From Rhodeus uyekii (lineage: Eukaryota > Chordata > Actinopteri > Cypriniformes > Acheilognathidae), in NCBI GenBank assembly GCA_037043235.1, contig JAWRVZ010000050.1, positions 2,913,501 to 2,977,500 of the forward strand: a stretch of DNA of 64,000 nucleotides. The letters are read 5' to 3'. The position numbers and the translations under genes are program-made. The notes under the pieces were generated by a model that worked only from the letters and a program-made list of their open reading frames with translations, searched no databases and was not told where the DNA came from. Shown here in pieces: positions 45,944 to 58,112 of this stretch. Positions within the stretch are counted from its first letter, which is position 1. Each line of letters begins with the position of its first letter.

Positions 45944-46132
45944 CTGATACAGTCAGTGTAACACCATCACTGATGTTTGATCTCTCTGCTTCACATCTGT
46001 ATTCACCACTGGAATACCAATAATCAGCTGTGAATCTGAACTCTGCTGCTGTTTTTGTTGTATAAATATGGGTTCCATCTTTAAACCAGCTGTAAACCAG
46101 CTGTCCTTCCTGAATGTCACATGTGAGTTTCA
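45944..46132 (-). CDS. Truncated Fc-receptor-like Ig exon D1
   Basis: A 189-nt exon, phase 1/1 (acceptor ATTCTTAG, donor GTGAGT). It encodes VKLTCDIQEGQLVYSWFKDG, an FRFTADYWYSSGEYRC strand pair and EAERSNISDGVTLTVSG. Compared with D2 it lacks 54 bp (18 codons) between the first codon and the B-strand Cys. The A strand and start of B are thus gone, but the frame, both canonical cysteines and the core Trp are kept. Joined to the signal exon it would read ...LTQ-VKLTC. It could be a functional half-trimmed domain or an early relic. Confidence 0.6.
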
Positions 46133-46559
46133 CTAAGAATCAGAAGTAAATATTGAAAACATATCACTGTTATGAACTTGAAATTTCATGAGAAAGAAAT
46201 ATTGTATTACATGAAAGATTTAACTTGCTTGTGTTGATTACATTTTTTTTTACATTTATTGTTAAAACTGGAAAAACTAGAGATATTTATATTTTGTCCA
46301 TGTTTTCTCTTTTGAATGAATCAGATGCTACGTCGAATAACAGCTTGTTCAACATTCACTGTATAAAAATTAAATAAACTTCCAATAAGACTAATCAAGC
46401 TGCTTTAAGATAATATGAAATTTCCTGTTATTGTTATTCACACACTCTTAGAAAAGATGTTAAAATGAAACTTGTGTCGTATTAATGTTTGAATCGTGTG
46501 TGTGATCTCCAAAAAATCGTGTTTGTAAACTCCAGAACAAACAGCTTTATCCTCTTCAA

Positions 46560-46750
46560 ATTATTACTAACCAGGGCTGTATTTCCCAAAAGTTGATCTG
46601 AGAGTCATCGGCACCAATGCTTTAGAAAAACACAGGCCAGACTGACTGTATTTCTGTAAGATGACTATAAAAGAACAACTGGTCACAATAAATCCACTGG
46701 ATCTCATGCTGGGAAATCAGAGTGATTATAATCAGCAACACATCATTATA
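46560..46750. repeat. Dispersed repeat shared with 32450-32640
   Basis: Both contain AACCAGGGCTGT, TTCCCAAAAGTTGATCTGAG, GTCATCGGCACCAATGC and TCATGCTGG(A/G). A family of short interspersed fish repeats, or part of a duplicated intron. Confidence 0.55.
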
Positions 46751-46943
46751 TAATAAAGTGTATTTTCTTTCTAAATATTTCAGTTATTTCTGAAAAGGTA
46801 TTTGTTTATTGCAAATGCGTAATGTATTATGAATTATGTATTATGTTCATTTGGAAATTGTATTTTAATTGCCTCAACAAGTTAGTAAAAGCGAACAAGC
46901 ACTGCATTACTCTCAGTCTGAATACTCTTGAGATGCAGCGGTT

Positions 46944-47900
46944 CGACCTTAAAAAGGCAGTTCCCTTTCAAGGGAACTCGCGATTCATCGAACGCTTTGG
47001 TGAATACCTGTACGATATCCCGTGAAGCACAATATGTAAACGATTGAATGATCCATCGACCGAGTGTGAGTGACGGTCGCAAGTCGGTGACGTCACGAAC
47101 CAGGGTGATAAAAGATGCGCCGGAAGCCGGTGCTGGCAGCTTAGGTGTCTTCGCAAGCACTGTGTGAGAGTGTGTTGTGTTGTCGCGCTGGTTGTTTGAG
47201 TTTCCTTCGACTGAACTATTCCCTAGACTAGTTTAAAAGAAAAGGGCTCTCCAATTTTCAAAATGGCGAATCAAACATTTGTGCAGTGCACGTCTCCCTG
47301 CCCTCACTACTTTCGGGTGGGGACGCGCACTCACTGTGTGTGTTTGTTGGGAGCAGAGCATGTTCGGACAGCGCTTGAGCGCGCTGACTGTAATCACTTC
47401 AGCCATCCACCACTGCAGGTGCTCTGCTCCCGCCTGGTGGTCTTCGATACTGAGTCCACCGAGGCTCACGCTCCTCAGGATCCCGTTGGATCACTCAGGA
47501 TCCCGATCCCGTTGTAGTTGAGGATCTACGGTGATCTAGGTCCTGGGGTTCACAAATGGATCAGACGGCGGGATGTGAGACGGGCGCTGCCTTATATCAG
47601 CCCTTTTCTGGCAGATCCAGTGCCCGTGCATGCCCGAGGGCTGTTAGATCTGATCAAACAGAGGCACAGATGCTGCAACGATCTATCTCTGAGAAGATTC
47701 GCCACTTTTCTCTCCAGCATATAGGAGTTATTCGAGGAAGTGTTTCGCGCCATGTTGACTATTTATTTCCGGCAAAGGAGTGTTCGTCCTAATAAAATAA
47801 TTAGACGAACGCATCCTGTCAGCGCGAGTCATCCCCCCGTGATATATAAAAGGCTCGATCCTGAGACTGAGGAGGCTCTTGCAAGCTAGCTAGCTCAGAA
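46944..47900 (+). mobile_element. DIRS-1-like element, 5' end and Gag start
   Basis: Begins near CTTAAAAAGGCAGTTCCC with a perfect inverted repeat (AGTTCCCTT-TC-AAGGGAACT, about 46957-46976). I recall this as the inverted terminal repeat of fish DIRS-1. The plus frame 47263-47517 reads MANQTFVQCTSPCPHYF, GTRTHCVCLLGAEHVRTAL and DCNHFSHPPLQVL, a Cys/His pattern seen at the start of DIRS Gag. It stops at TAG 47515. RT and recombinase are missing. It is a different family from the 10 kb and 22 kb elements. Confidence 0.6.
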
Positions 47901-48121
47901 TTGACACAAAAAAAACTAAAACAAACCCTACACTGCTCTATAAACCCGTGAGGATTATTTCCACTCTCGTGGGCAGTCAGGCATATAAAGCAGGGTTATT
48001 GGGGGACCTCGATGAAAGCATAAATATATTTAAATATTATATACATCTATCTATATCTATCTATATATATACATAATGTGTCTGAGCAAGCCCAGAAGGG
48101 GTTATATACATATACACAATA

Positions 48122-48226
48122 TTGTTCCAGGACCCAATGAGAAACATCACCTCTCCTTCAGAAAACCTGACCTGTGGAGTGCCACAAGGCTCTGTTTTAT
48201 CACCAGCTCTTTTTTCACTATATATA
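48122..48226 (+). pseudogene. LINE RT fragment (GVPQGSVLSP block)
   Basis: The frame reads NITSPSENLTCGVPQGSVLSPALFSLYI, the conserved block before the YADD motif in CR1/L2-group RT. It is cut at 48226 by LTR-like sequence. Confidence 0.7.
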
Positions 48227-48228
48227 TG

Positions 48229-48476
48229 TTATGAATATGAGCTCTGCGCTCCCCTCCCTGGCCACCAGAGGGAGCTCACACATATACTGACACTACACAC
48301 TACATTTCCCAGCAACCATCACACTGGACTGATTACACACACACCAGCTGAACACCCTTATGTCTGTTTGTTTCACCACCTGTTAACCATCACCTTGACT
48401 ATAAAGACTGCTTCACCCATACACTCACCGCGAAGTCTTGATTAGTCCTGGTTTTCAAAGACGCTCTATTAACATT
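48229..48476 (+). mobile_element. LTR fragment
   Basis: TGTTATGAATATGAGCTCTG...CCACCAGAGGGAGCTCAC...ACTATAAAGACTGC...CACCGCGAAGTCTTG: U3-like sequence with a TATA word and the CGCGAAGTCTTG block also found in the 27.3 kb LTR. Confidence 0.45.
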
Positions 48477-48839
48477 TATGAAACTGAACATTTTAATGAT
48501 CTTGGAATGCTATAAATCAACATTCCTATAATGTTGAGTCTTTAATGAAAAATAAATTAAAATAACATATTAAGACCTTTAACACTAACCTTAAAAAACT
48601 GGGGGAAAACATTTGCACTAGCTAGCATTAAGAAAGCATTTGAACGTTTCCATAATATATATATATATATATAATGTATTATTTGAAGGAGAGGGAACTT
48701 TGATAATTCTGTGAAATGTGAAATATGCAAAACTTTGACATAAAACACCATCAAATGTGGGATCCTGATCTGATCATGTAGACAAATAAACACAATATTA
48801 CTTGACATTAGTTTAAAACACTGTGGTTCTGCACAGTAC

Positions 48840-48912
48840 CTTGAGTGAGTCCAGAGTGGATGAGGAACATCAGCACTAAAAGCAGAAGAAACACAGATAT
48901 GAAGCTTTTCAT
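48840..48912 (-). CDS. Signal-peptide exon of the 48.9-16.4 kb receptor
   Basis: A 73-nt exon with the ATG at 48912-48910 and donor GTAC after 48840, phase 1. The encoded leader (M-K-S-F-I-S-V-F-L-L-L-L...H-S-G-L-T-Q) is the same as at 5078-5150. Downstream phase-1 exons in order are 46132, 41754, 40438, 34121, 21053, 18081 and 16414; the sum is 1455 nt including the stop. The predicted product is a type I membrane protein with five Ig domains and a short tail. Confidence 0.7.
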
Positions 48913-49129
48913 TCATTCAACACAATGTGAATCACATGCTGAAACATGTCTAGAGTTTATTCTACATGAACTGAAAGTGTTTTTCTGTTCTGATGTTCAT
49001 TCAGACGAGAACTGACGCTTTATTCTCCAGCATTTAACATCGTCACACACAATGACATCACAGGACTCGTGAACTGATACGAGAGTCGATTCACTAACTG
49101 ATTCATTGATTCACTGGTTGATTCACTGT

Positions 49130-49360
49130 TAAAACTGCATTGGCTCTTTATTTAACCCTGCATAAATTTTAAAATCTTGCCAATCATTTACAAAGCATTA
49201 AATGGTTTCGCTCAACAGAACTTGAGCGATCTCTACACATTATAGTTCTTGACATCTATTGCGATCCCAATATTCTGGTTAGTTATCTCAGTCAACTGCA
49301 AGTGGTCGAAGCTTTTCCTGTTTAGCTCCTAAACTCTGGAAAAGTTGAAGGCATCATGAA
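49130..49360 (+). mobile_element. Old L2 LINE scrap
   Basis: Decayed frame with LHWL, INFKIL, YKALNG and NLSDLYT words, matching the L2 C-terminal region (compare LHWLPIKFWIDFKIL in the 18.5 kb LINE). A shorter remnant is at 5448-5506. Confidence 0.45.
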
Positions 49361-51265
49361 TCTGATTTCCAACCAGACGAAACTGAATTAAATATTTTGT
49401 GTGTTTTAAGACTCTCAAACACACATTACAATCAAACATTAATGTTTCACACCACTGATTGTTCACTGGAACAACACAAGATACAGAAAACAAATCCAAA
49501 CTAGGTGAAAGTGTTTGAGACACACATCATCACTTCCCATCTGGCTTTTGTATCATCAACTTTATTGTGACTTTATAGTGACTGCAAAAATAATTTCGAC
49601 ATTTAGTGAGTTTCACATATACTTCACTTTAAATAAACCAAACCCAGTTCAGTTCAGGTCAATCCACACTGACAGCGGTCGAACAACTGCAACAGAGACT
49701 CAGTTTCTGTCGGATCAGTGTGTCTCTGTCTGTTGGCATCGATCAACGCTTGTTTTTGCATTTGTTGAATGGAGTGACGAACTGTAATGTGGTATTTGTC
49801 TGAAATGTTTAGTGAAATGTGAACTGGAATTTTAAAAAAAACAGAAAGAGAAGCAGGTGCATGACCTCAGTGCGTAAAACATAAAACATGAATGGACAGT
49901 AAATGAGATGATCTGATTATGAGACAAAGGCATCAGTTTATGTTTCTGCCACTGGTTGCATCGACTCCATAATTGTTCATGTTGATAAGACGACCAACAG
50001 CATTTTAATGAGGTTCAGGTTCGGGTCACCGTCTTTAAGTCAATCATGTTTGGTCAGGAACTGTTGAAATAACAGGTCTGGTGTTTTGTTAAGTTATACT
50101 GTGTTTGATTGCAGGTTTAGTGAACAGGATCTGCTCAGGCAGCAAAACTCATGAAGAGAAACACACAGACTCCAAATACTTTACCAACCAAAAATGCACA
50201 AACTTTTGCGCTATGATATTACGCTATGATTTTGCGGTTAAAACTTAAGATGCAATTTAATCACCATATTCAAAAACAGAAGTACAAGCTTTTGTGTCAG
50301 ATTATTATGTTGTAAAACTAAATATACTGTAACTATAGAAGTGTGTGAATTTCTGATGTCGGAACTCAATATGAAATCCCCCAATCAGAAAGGTTTAATA
50401 ATACAAGTAGATTTCTTGATTGGATAGAATGAATGGAGACGATCTTGTGTTTTTCATCAGCGGGATCAGCACCTGTGCTCTGAGATCATTTAATGTTTAT
50501 ATGTGATGTTGATTCAAGACCATTTAAAGTTCTCAAATGAACTAGATGTGAATACACTCTTGAGACACATTGAAAAATATACATTTGCAAAATATCAAAA
50601 TAAGTGACGTTTAAAGGACTACAGCACAAACATTTTTCACTCAAAACATTTCACAAAATAAAGTATTTAACAAAATGTGGTTATTCTGCAGGATGTCTTA
50701 TTGAACTTAATTTTAGTTTGCTAAATGACACTTAGATCAAAACGTGGAAATAGAAAAGAAAATAGAAACGTGTCTCAGGAAAGAGAAGTTAGTTCTGAGA
50801 AAAGCTCAAGCATCATTTTATGGCATTTTCTACTTGGTTTGATAAACTGTGTTAAATGTAATGAAACTCTGACAAATCTATGAGAGATTTAAGAGTCCAA
50901 ATATTGTCAACAATTTTTCAGTAAGACGGTCAGAGAGAAAGAGAAGTGATAGAGGAGCTGATTGTGTGTTCGGTCACCGTTCTCAAGCTCTGAGTCTCTG
51001 ATGGAGAGTTTATTTAAAGATACAGCATCATTCAACACTAACTCACATCAACACAGAGACATCGCATTTATCTCAACTACTTGAAATAGAAGAAACAATA
51101 TTACAACAAAAACAAGCTGAAATACACGTGTACAGCCTCCATCTTTCACACGCATCATCACACAGATAAATGCATCATCCACCTCTTTATCTGATCAACA
51201 CGTAACAATCACATTGCATTAGAAAGAATAAAAGAAGATATTATAGAATATGATCAAATACTCAC

Positions 51266-51293
51266 AGATGAGAGTCAGTGAACTGGAGCCCAT
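51266..51293 (-). CDS. Short start exon encoding MGSSSLTLI, right copy
   Basis: Same 28 coding bases, donor (GTGAGT at 51265-51260) and upstream sequence as at 6593-6620. It leaves phase 1. It may be the first half of a split leader. If it spliced to D1 directly it would give only a nine-residue, weak leader, so a missing small second exon is likely. Confidence 0.5.
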
Positions 51294-51338
51294 CCTGCCA
51301 CATTAACAGAGAGTGTAACACTGATGTGTGTTAATACA

Positions 51339-51352
51339 CACTTCCTCTGTTT
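51339..51352 (-). promoter_or_regulatory. PU.1/ETS-like box, right copy
   Basis: AAACAGAGGAAGTG on the minus strand, 46-59 bases upstream of the ATG at 51293, identical to 6666-6679 although nearby sequence has diverged. Confidence 0.4.
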
Positions 51353-51365
51353 AAACAGTATTTTC

Positions 51366-52141
51366 TCACTTCAACACAGCAAATTTTCCAGTGTTGCACG
51401 CATAGTGTGAAATATTTGGTGTTGCTCAGTGTTAAAACCCGAGTACATTTTCCTCCACAAATGCAAAATAGCGTAAATATAACGACAGTTATTTTTCAGT
51501 GACAAAGTTTTAACTCAAAATGCGGTGAATTTCCCACAATGCTCTATGGCTCTTTTATATGTAGCCAATTTCTGAGCCGTTCTTTTGAGCATGTATAATA
51601 TAAGCGAATGTGTTTAAATATTAAATTATAAGCAATAATTTGTAATAAACCTTAAAAAAATAAGGTATTATTGGTATATTAAAGATGTATTAGAGAAACT
51701 TTTACACATGGGCTGCGAACATATGAGAAAGATCGTCAGATTAGTTCATTTAATCAAAGTTTGTAATTAATGACCATGTATTTGCGAACCAGTATTTCTA
51801 ATTAATAAAGTGTTAATCGTCTAGCCATGGATGTTTTATAAAATGTATTTTTAAGAATATGATGCTTGTTTCTCACTTCTCCTGCACGTGGTTTCCCGCC
51901 TTCTCGACTCGCCTTCTTCAGAGCCGCGCAAATCTTGAGTCCGGCCATCGTTGACATTGAAATACATTTTTTTAATATGTATTATTATAGTTTGTCAATG
52001 GCATTTTGGAGGAAAAGGACCTGGAATTTTGGCGAATATAAATAGCATGGGAAACACACAAACTCAACATGGCGACACTTAGTCAATATTGTAGTTTTAT
52101 ACATAACTGACAAATAATAAGTCACAATTTAATCTTCATAA
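51366..52141. other. No gene recognised
   Basis: AT-rich. It contains one GC-rich patch (about 51890-51955) that might be the old 5' flank of the decayed gene copy that follows. Confidence 0.35.
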
Positions 52142-53300
52142 TTGATTACAAGTACTTCATTATGGATTTTTGTGATCACCCCACTTTTAGTAGGTAAATC
52201 ATATTTTAACCTATATATGCTCTTTTTAAAGCCGTGTTCTTGCCAAAAAAACAAACAAACTAAAACTCGTTGTGCCTTGGGAATTGTAACAGTATTTCCA
52301 TCACTGAAGGATCTTTACTCAAGAACTGGATTTGTAAGTTTTGAAACATTTTCTCATTGAACTAAAGTACCTAATAAAAGCTTTAAAAATGGGCATATTT
52401 CAGGTTTCCAGCACGGTTCCTGTTGCTTTAAGTCTGTTATATTATGTGCAGTTATATTTCATGTCAATGAGTATTTGCTCATTTATGCCTGGAATAGTGA
52501 GAAGTTCAGACTTTTAAAATGTTTGCATTATTCTCATCCGAAATCACTTTCTATCACACAATCATTTCTATGACCCCAAGAGCAATCAAGAATACATTTC
52601 CTGGCGACTGAAAATGGTTTCAGCACAGCTGAAGGATTGCCAGGTCAAGTGCAGCATCTGATGATGAGGGCAGTGGAGGGCCAGCAGCTCATGGATACAA
52701 CTGGAACCACTTGGAAAAGCAGCTGGAGGGTGAAGCCATATCTTTTATGAATCATTGTGCTGAAAAGGACCAGATTCTTGAGAAGATGAAATTAACGTTC
52801 AAGCACCAGCAGCAACTTATTCATGATGCCGTCAAGTCCAACACAGTGCTTTCAGTTTTTTAAAGTTTTTTCAACATTAAAGGATTGGTAAGATGCAGAT
52901 GACAGTATGATCTGAAAAGACAGATGTTCTAGGAATTTAATTGTTTTGTCATGTTTATCAATACTTTTTACAGGTACTTCAAGACTGTGACATCAAATCT
53001 GGAACTGAAATAGCTTCCAGACTACTAGAACAATGGGACAATCTAAAGACCAAGGTGACATTGCAGAGGTGAAAACGTTTTCTTCCAACTTGCATCTCAA
53101 CAGCCTGATTGCAGCTGCTCAGGCCAATGGATAAAATCAGGAATGTGAATGGCAAGGCAAGGGATTCTGTTGAATGAATGAGGCATTTAAATGGTGCTTT
53201 TCTATGTACTGCTGTTCACCCAAAGTGCTTTAAAATCATTTCAGGGGTTTCTCCTCAACCAGCACCAGTGTTCAGCATCCACTGGGATGATGTGACGGAA
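52142..53300 (+). pseudogene. Decayed copy of a multi-exon fish gene of unknown function
   Basis: Pieces in order: RCALGIVTVFPSLKDLYSRTGF (52261-52340, one plus frame); a segment at 52585-52860 with EYISWRLKMV, then frame-broken words like ISFMNHCAEKDQILEKMK and FKHQQQLIHDAVKSNTVLSVF; and, after a TTTTTACAG acceptor-like site (52972), VLQDCDIKSG-TEIASRLLEQWDNLKTKV. I recall this order (ALGIVxxFPxLKDPYSxxGY, WRLK, LIHDxxKSxxVLxVFPRFLDTKGL, ASxLLEKWD) from a large uncharacterised protein family in fish often labelled SAMD3-like. Stops and frame changes in the middle part mark a pseudogene. It retains an intron-like gap (about 52870-52970), so it is not a plain retrocopy. Confidence 0.5.
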
Positions 53301-53390
53301 GCTACAGAACAACAGAACCAGTGCTCATCACACTCCAGCCACTGGTGGAGAGGACAGAGCCAGAAAGCATGGGGATTTTGATTTGAAGGC

Positions 53391-53530
53391 TATGATTGTT
53401 TGGGACAATTGAGGGAATTTGGGCAGGACATCAAGGTGAGACCCCTACTCTTCATGAGAAGTGCCATGGGATTTCTAATGACCTCAGTTTAACGTCTCAT
53501 CCAAAGGATGTTGTTTGTTACATTATAGTG
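53391..53530. repeat. Dispersed fish repeat
   Basis: GGGACAATTGAGGGAATTTGGGCAGGACATC...GAGAAGTGCCATGGGATTTC...AACGTCTCATCCAAAGGATG: words of a common cyprinid interspersed repeat. Confidence 0.4.
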
Positions 53531-53598
53531 TCCCCATCTGCTTTCATCTTGAGTTGCGTGCAGTTTGTTTCACTTGCTCTCACTAGTCTTGTCTTTCT

Positions 53599-53980
53599 TG
53601 TGGACACGTGACTTATGCGTGTTCGCATTGGCTGTGTGTTAATGTCTTGTTATTGTGTAACCACGCCCATCTTGTTCCCTTGTTATAGTTTGATTTTCCC
53701 CAGCTGTTTTCCCTCATTATCCCTTCCTTTTGATAGTTATTTATTCCCTTTGTGTTTGCTGTCCTCTGCCGCTTCATTGTCTAATGTCCTTGGCGTCTGC
53801 GGTTGCTTTTTTGTCGGTTGAGTCCTTTCGGTCATGTCTAGCCAGTCAAGTCAGCTGTGTCTAGTTTAGTTGTGTTTTCCCCCTCGGGGCAGTTTTTGTT
53901 TGTTTTGTTTTTATTTTTATGATAATAAAAAAGAACCTTCCCACCTGCATATTGAGTCCTCACTCACCTTTCCTGACGTC
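53599..53980 (+). mobile_element. Solo LTR of a gypsy-type element
   Basis: TGTGGACACGTGACTTATGC...CACGCCCATC...GGTCATGTCTAGCCAGTC...CCCCTCGGGGCAG...ATAATAAAAAAGAACC...CACCTTTCCTGAC. The layout is LTR-like with a late AATAAA. No internal region is attached. Boundaries are approximate. Confidence 0.45.
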
Positions 53981-56210
53981 TAAAATCAGAATACAAATGG
54001 AAAAATAGATTTAAAAGAGAAATGGGCAGTTTTTGACCCTTTGGAGATCATGTTAGGGGTATTTAACAGTAGACTGAATCAAATCATGCAGACATATGAT
54101 CAAATTATGACATTATGAGTTGCTGTAATGAACTTCATGAGTTGGATCAGCCTGTAACTTCAGTTTGTATGTTGATTTTGTCATGATTTTGAGTCCAGCC
54201 CTCAGTGTGTTGTTCATTTTGGTTTTATTGACTGTTGGTACATTGTTCCAAGATCATACATGTTCATACATGTTCATTTTGATCTTAACAAATGATAGAA
54301 TGTCTGTGAATATTTTAAAATTGAAAATGTAATTATTTCAGATATGATGTGTGATTTAAGTTTTCTCTTGATTTTCTTATATATTAAATAAATAATATTA
54401 TATTTTATTTTTATATATTTCACATGATGTTTATAAATTTCGATAAGGAGCAAGCTTACATATGTAGAGGCACAAACGTACTGGAGAAAGTTTTCAAACA
54501 TCCAAACAGGAAGTGGATGAACAGAGGAGCCACAACTCTCAAATTCACTTCCTGGAAACCAAACAAACAGCAACGTCTCAACAAGCCTCGGACGTGTAAA
54601 ACCACATGTGATGATACTGCAACAGCTAAAAGAGCTGAAATCAGCAGAAAATAACAAAGAGACTTACACAAGCAACTCAAACTCACATTTTATTTTTTGT
54701 TTAGGCACAGAAAACGTTACTTTAACTCTAATTTACTTATTTATATATACATTTTCTAGTTTTTGCTTCTGCCCAGTTTTTGTGCATATTTCAACACTTT
54801 GATTAGTTGAGATTGGGTTTTTGTTCTGGCGTTTGGTTAGATATTTGTTAAGTTGTGATTCCAGCTGGTTGAGCGGCTTCTCTCTGGGGTCAGACAGGGA
54901 CATTATATGAAACTTTTCATTGTTCTCAGTATATTTTTGTGGGATTCTGCCAATGGAAGTTGTTAGAGTCAGAAAATAAACCGTCTATCCTTAATTTTTA
55001 ATTCTTATTCCAGAACTCCCGTTACTGTTTGAATGATAAAATAATTTTATAGATAGTTATTTTATAGATAAACTAACAAGTGAGAACGATTTACAATATT
55101 GTTCTGAATAACATTCATGTATTTACATAATTATGATGCACATTTTATCAGTTCAAGTATTTTACTTCTCCAACACTACATCCTGTGAAGAATTAGTTGA
55201 GTTTTATGATTATTATCTCACCAGCTACATTTGATTATTCTATCGAACTCGTTACTCTTATTACACTCGTTCATTCGGGTCTCAGTGTCGCTCAGAGTCT
55301 CACGCCGGCTAATTCGCACGGATCTCACGGTCACAAATCCGTCAGTCTTGGTCACTAGACAGAAGTAATTGAATAATCCTGTTTACAGGGCCACTTCCTA
55401 AAAGTACTGTATTTAGTCCCCATAGATCCATATAACCTTAGTTACAATAACACTATTTCTAGTCAGAGGTCACGACCAATACTATAGATATAAGCCGACT
55501 GTCACAGAGAGACTGTGATTGTGACTATTTTTATAAAGAGACTCTTACAGGTATGGGACTTAACTCTTAACTCTTATAAACCTGGTCATTGTTAAGTGTC
55601 ACCATTCTGAAGGGCTTATTTCCCGCCAAGAGAAGGCACAATTCATTTGTTCTCAGGAATGAGGGGGACCTTCTTGGTGACCTGTTTGACTCTTATTTAA
55701 AACTGTTAAATGTTAATTATTGTAGTTTGTTTTTCGTTTCAAATGTTTAGATAGTTTGTAATATTATGATGACTTGTATATTGGTTATTTGGTGAATGTC
55801 TGTCTTGAGTTTTATTTATTTTTTGTTACCTTATTTCTAAATGGTTTAGTCCAAGGGGGAGGGGCTTGGCCTTTTTAAGATGGCCTCTCAGAGTTACTGA
55901 GCGTGACTGTTGTAGTTTGGGTCAATTTATTGGCATATCCACGTTTGTTTGCTTATTCCTTTTTGGAACAGTGTAATTCATTTGGATGTTCTCTGTAGAT
56001 TTCGGATGTTCTCTAATTTTTGATTGTGAGATCACATCGCTTCATTTTTACGCCTCCATCTGTGGGTACATTCAGAGAAAGGGGTGCTGCTGTGGATTAA
56101 AACCAATCTGAGCCCCTTGTCTCGGTTACACCGACCAATATTACTTTCTCTACAGTAGCTTTGGTTTAGTCATGTCGTGGTTTCCCACGTACACTTAGCT
56201 TGAATTATAT
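53981..56210. other. No gene recognised
   Basis: AT-rich. The part at 55640-56200 (GGGCTTGGCCTTTTTAAGATGGCC...TTGTCTCGGTTACACCGACC) looks like mobile-element sequence, possibly an LTR with a TTTTTAAGA promoter-like word, but ends were not found. Confidence 0.35.
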
Positions 56211-56540
56211 TTCACGAGTTCACACTTACAAATGATTCAGGAGCAATGAATGGTAAGCGTATTTGGCGTGCTGTCCGAGGAGAGGGCTCAGAGCTCGGTA
56301 TTTAGCCCGAACCTGGAGCACTCCCCCCGTATCCTGACTTTGATAGGAACAATTAAGTGTGAGGAGTTGGGGTGGTGGAGGGATGCCGAAAAATGTCAAA
56401 GAGCTGAAGGTGAGTCAAACGTGTCTATATATACGTACTTCCTCTCCTGCTGATAGGATGAGGAGTAATTGCTGATGACGTGTTGATTGTATTAATCATT
56501 TGAACGTGCTCCTCCCGAACTTTGTTAATAAAACATCATT
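56211..56540. mobile_element. Solo X-Y unit of the tyrosine-recombinase retrotransposon
   Basis: A 330-bp unit, nearly identical to 10201-10529, with no second unit or interior nearby. It is the product expected if A1 and A2 repeats of a full element recombined. Confidence 0.75.
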
Positions 56541-57787
56541 ATGAGAGGGAATGGCCACCCTGTTTAGGTCGGTCGATCAACGTTTTGTTGCCCTAAAAGG
56601 AAATTCCATTTATTGGCCTTTACGGTCTAAGTACACTTAACCAGTGCCGAAGTATTAGCCGGATCTCTGAAGCCTCAGTCGGTGGTTTCCTAAATTCCAA
56701 CTCGAACTGGACTTTAGTCCGTTGCTAACCTGACGCGTCTTTGCAGTAACAAGAATACACACGATCTACTAAAGTGAATAATTTCAGAGTAAGACGAATC
56801 AAATCAAATGTAACAATTTATTAACATTCAGGTTAATGTATCGTGCCAATTACATGATCGAATTAAAAGATAATCAATACACACATCGAATGCTCAGAAA
56901 GAGTAAAAGACGCATAGCTGAACTTAGGAAATGTTGATACTAGCGGATACTAGCGAACGCAAAGCATCATAAGCAACGTCCTGGTTAATAGGAAGTGTTC
57001 GGCGAGTCAGCTTGAGCGCGGGCCATTAATAAAATGATCTCACGGGCCGGACATAATTACACGCCGGGCCGGATGTGGCCCGCGGGCCGTGAGTTTGACA
57101 CATATGGTCCAGAAGAATTCACCGTGCAGAGTGCACATTAAACCATATATTCTGTTGTGCGAGTTTTAGGCCCTTTGGAGAGAAGAGGTGGGGGGGGGGG
57201 AAAGGGGGTGAACATAAATGCAACAGTGAGATTGGGGTGTTGTGCCCAGCACTTTGTGTCTCTGGGGATGTGGATTAAGATGGTATGTCACAGCGTGATG
57301 CGTCTCGGGAACAGTTTGTTGTGAATAGTCTCGGCCAATCTTTTCCACCTTACAACTCGTAAACCGAGGTATTACTGTATATATATATATATATACATTT
57401 ATAAATATTACTGAATATATATATATATAAGCTGGTACTCTTCATACGCTGTCAGTGAGAAATATGCTGACTTTTCTTCACTTACAGTTGATTACACTGA
57501 TTCACTTCAGCTTGAAACCACAAACTCAGAGTTTCTCATCTCAGAGTAAATCAACTCAGAGTTGGTTGAACCTTTTTATTTTTTTTCTCCCAGAAAACAG
57601 GTTATGTGACGCATTCAGGTGTGTTTAAGGGTGAGTAACAGGATTACTCAACTTTCAGCTCCAAAACAGAGGAATCAGGGTAAGAAGAAACTTACTCTCT
57701 GAACAAAACCTGATCCAGAGCAGCTTCTGTTTGAGGATTATATTAATTCAGAGTTCAACGCATGAGTGACGTGATGATGAGAGGATG

Positions 57788-57877
<90 letters not shown>

Positions 57878-58112
57878 AAGATAGAAAGATCGACAAACAC
57901 TATTATTATAAAGTGAATTATCTCTATGTTCATGTTTGCATGTTGAAACCAGTGAACTATTAAATACCGATATGTTTAACTTTTAATCGCTCTATTATTA
58001 TGACTCTCAAAACTGCAAGGTAGTGGACTTTACTAAAAGTTGTAAAAAGACAATAAATAGGTGTGTTTTTTTCTTCAACAAAACAGCAAAACATTTAAAT
58101 GAATCTAATCGT
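56541..58112. other. Mobile-element scraps and microsatellite, no gene
   Basis: At 57000-57100 a GGGCCGGACATAATTACACGCCGGGCCGG-type hAT-like piece; at 57345-57380 a mariner-like end (ACTCGTAAACCGAGGTATTACTGTA); at 57787-57885 a GATA tetranucleotide array (about 24 units). Confidence 0.5.
57787..57885. repeat. GATA microsatellite
   Basis: About 24 nearly perfect GATA units, with two GAAA variants at the right end. Confidence 0.95.

Larger units (their letters stand above)
48697..51365. repeat. Segmental duplication, right copy (pairs with 4937-6690)
   Basis: Contains the second MKSF signal exon, a longer L2 LINE scrap (about 49130-49360), the second MGSSS exon and its ETS-like box, in the same order and strand as the left copy. 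Confidence 0.75.

Noticed and set aside
57748..57933. Frame with repeated SIYLSIYL
   Set aside because: Translation of the GATA microsatellite.
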